Source: Nitrososphaerales archaeon TH526
GTDB lineage: Archaea; Thermoproteota; Nitrososphaeria; Nitrososphaerales; Nitrososphaeraceae
Assembly (NCBI GenBank): GCA_014523665.1
Contig: JAATVR010000493.1
Coordinates: 1-5,565, forward strand
Direction of reading: 5' to 3'
Length of the DNA: 5,565 nucleotides
The translations under genes were made by a program, and so were the position numbers. Within the stretch, counting starts at the first letter, position 1, and every line of letters starts with the position of its first letter. The notes under the pieces are model-generated. The model saw nothing but the letters and a program-made list of their open reading frames with translations, did no database searches and was not told where the DNA came from. Shown one piece after another: positions 5,114 through 5,565 of the stretch.

Positions 5114-5494
5114 TCAAATATCTCTTTTATTTGTATTCGATTCCTCCTTAACACCCATCTCTATTTCTTTTGAGAGGGACCAGCTTAATAAAATTCTTAA
5201 AACTACTATCAGTGCGAACACTGCAGTTTCTTCCAGTGTCGGATCTAGAACAGTCTGGAGTAAATCAGCGGCGATCAAGAAATCTAGGGCAATGAGAAGG
5301 CCCCTTAACATTCTTGCGACAATTTTATGAACATATACCTGCCGCTGCTCCTTCCTTATTTTAGAGAGAAGCAACTTGATCAAATTGGCTAGTGTAATAA
5401 TAACAATCGCAGCTACGAGAATTACAACTATTATTTCTATGATGAGGACTATGTATTCGACAATTATGTGAAAAATTTCGGGGCTTACAACCAA
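5114..5494 (-). CDS. DUF1622 family membrane protein, 126 aa
   Basis: The product matches the DUF1622 family, small integral membrane proteins of unknown function found in bacteria and archaea. Helix 1 covers residues about 8-43 and is long and rich in Ile/Val. Residues 44-60 are basic and cytoplasmic-looking (SKIRKEQRQVYVHK). Helix 2 (63-83) carries the typical R-G-L-L-I-A-L-D-F-L-I-A-A-D-L motif. P-T-L-E follows at 85-88. Helix 3 (89-108) ends with R-I-L-L-S-W-S-L and then the conserved E-I-E. The length is normal for the family, so the gene looks intact. The start is TTG at 5492-5494: an in-frame TAA stands two codons upstream, and no ATG or GTG is available near the N-terminus. A TTTAAGTA box about 30 nt upstream supports it. 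No function is known; the context, an isolated gene convergent with a patatin, adds little. Confidence 0.88.
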   Translation of the reverse strand: MVVSPEIFHIIVEYIVLIIEIIVVILVAAIVIITLANLIKLLLSKIRKEQRQVYVHKIVARMLRGLLIALDFLIAADLLQTVLDPTLEETAVFALIVVLRILLSWSLSKEIEMGVKEESNTNKRDI

Positions 5495-5520
5495 GCTTTA
5501 GGACTTCTGTATAGTGTACA

Positions 5521-5528
5521 TACTTAAA
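5521..5528 (-). promoter_or_regulatory. TATA-like box (TTTAAGTA) for the DUF1622 gene
   Basis: The minus strand reads TTTAAGTA, centred about 30 nt before the TTG at 5492-5494. The spacing equals that of the boxes at 2024-2031, 2102-2110 and 2494-2502, which supports the rare TTG start. Confidence 0.45.
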
Positions 5529-5565
5529 TTTTTGTTAAGTCTTTCCCTTGATATCATGACTAGAA

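Noticed and set aside
1..5565. tRNA genes, CRISPR arrays, insertion sequences, attachment sites
   Set aside because: No T-arm consensus with matching acceptor stem, no regularly spaced repeats, no transposase motifs and no long terminal inverted repeats were found on either strand.

Overview
This AT-rich, loosely packed window looks archaeal, most likely from a Nitrososphaera-type ammonia-oxidising lineage (Thaumarchaeota/Nitrososphaeria). The sequence basis is indirect. TATA-like boxes (TTTAAA or TATATAA types) lie about 25-31 nt upstream of several start codons, leaving almost no 5' leader. Only about two thirds of the DNA is convincingly coding, and several stretches look like decayed genes. 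No ribosomal or other phylogenetic marker is present, so the lineage is an inference.

Layout, left to right. A coiled-coil-like reading frame runs leftward at 163-564, possibly with a broken start. A leftward pair follows: an unrecognised 46-aa protein (1013-1153, GTG start, TATA box) and an 82-aa two-helix membrane protein (734-982). They are 30 nt apart and probably share one transcript. A rightward, stop-interrupted remnant with an Ig-like sequence pattern lies at 1199-1462. Facing it is a leftward gene for a 174-aa secreted or membrane-anchored protein (1474-1998). A GC-richer stretch follows (2137-2375), holding either a frameshifted rightward gene or a structured RNA with four short hairpins. 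A 186-aa Thr/Ala/Glu-rich helical protein (2528-3088) ends at a hairpin plus T8 terminator. The largest gene is a 489-aa patatin-like phospholipase (3392-4861) with all catalytic motifs. It converges on a leftward DUF1622 membrane protein gene (5114-5494).

The genes do not form one pathway. Only the patatin and DUF1622 genes are firmly assigned to families. The most interesting parts are the small two-gene operon, the hairpin-rich remnant at 2137-2375, and the internally repeated helical protein. No tRNA, rRNA, CRISPR array, transposase or integrase was seen.
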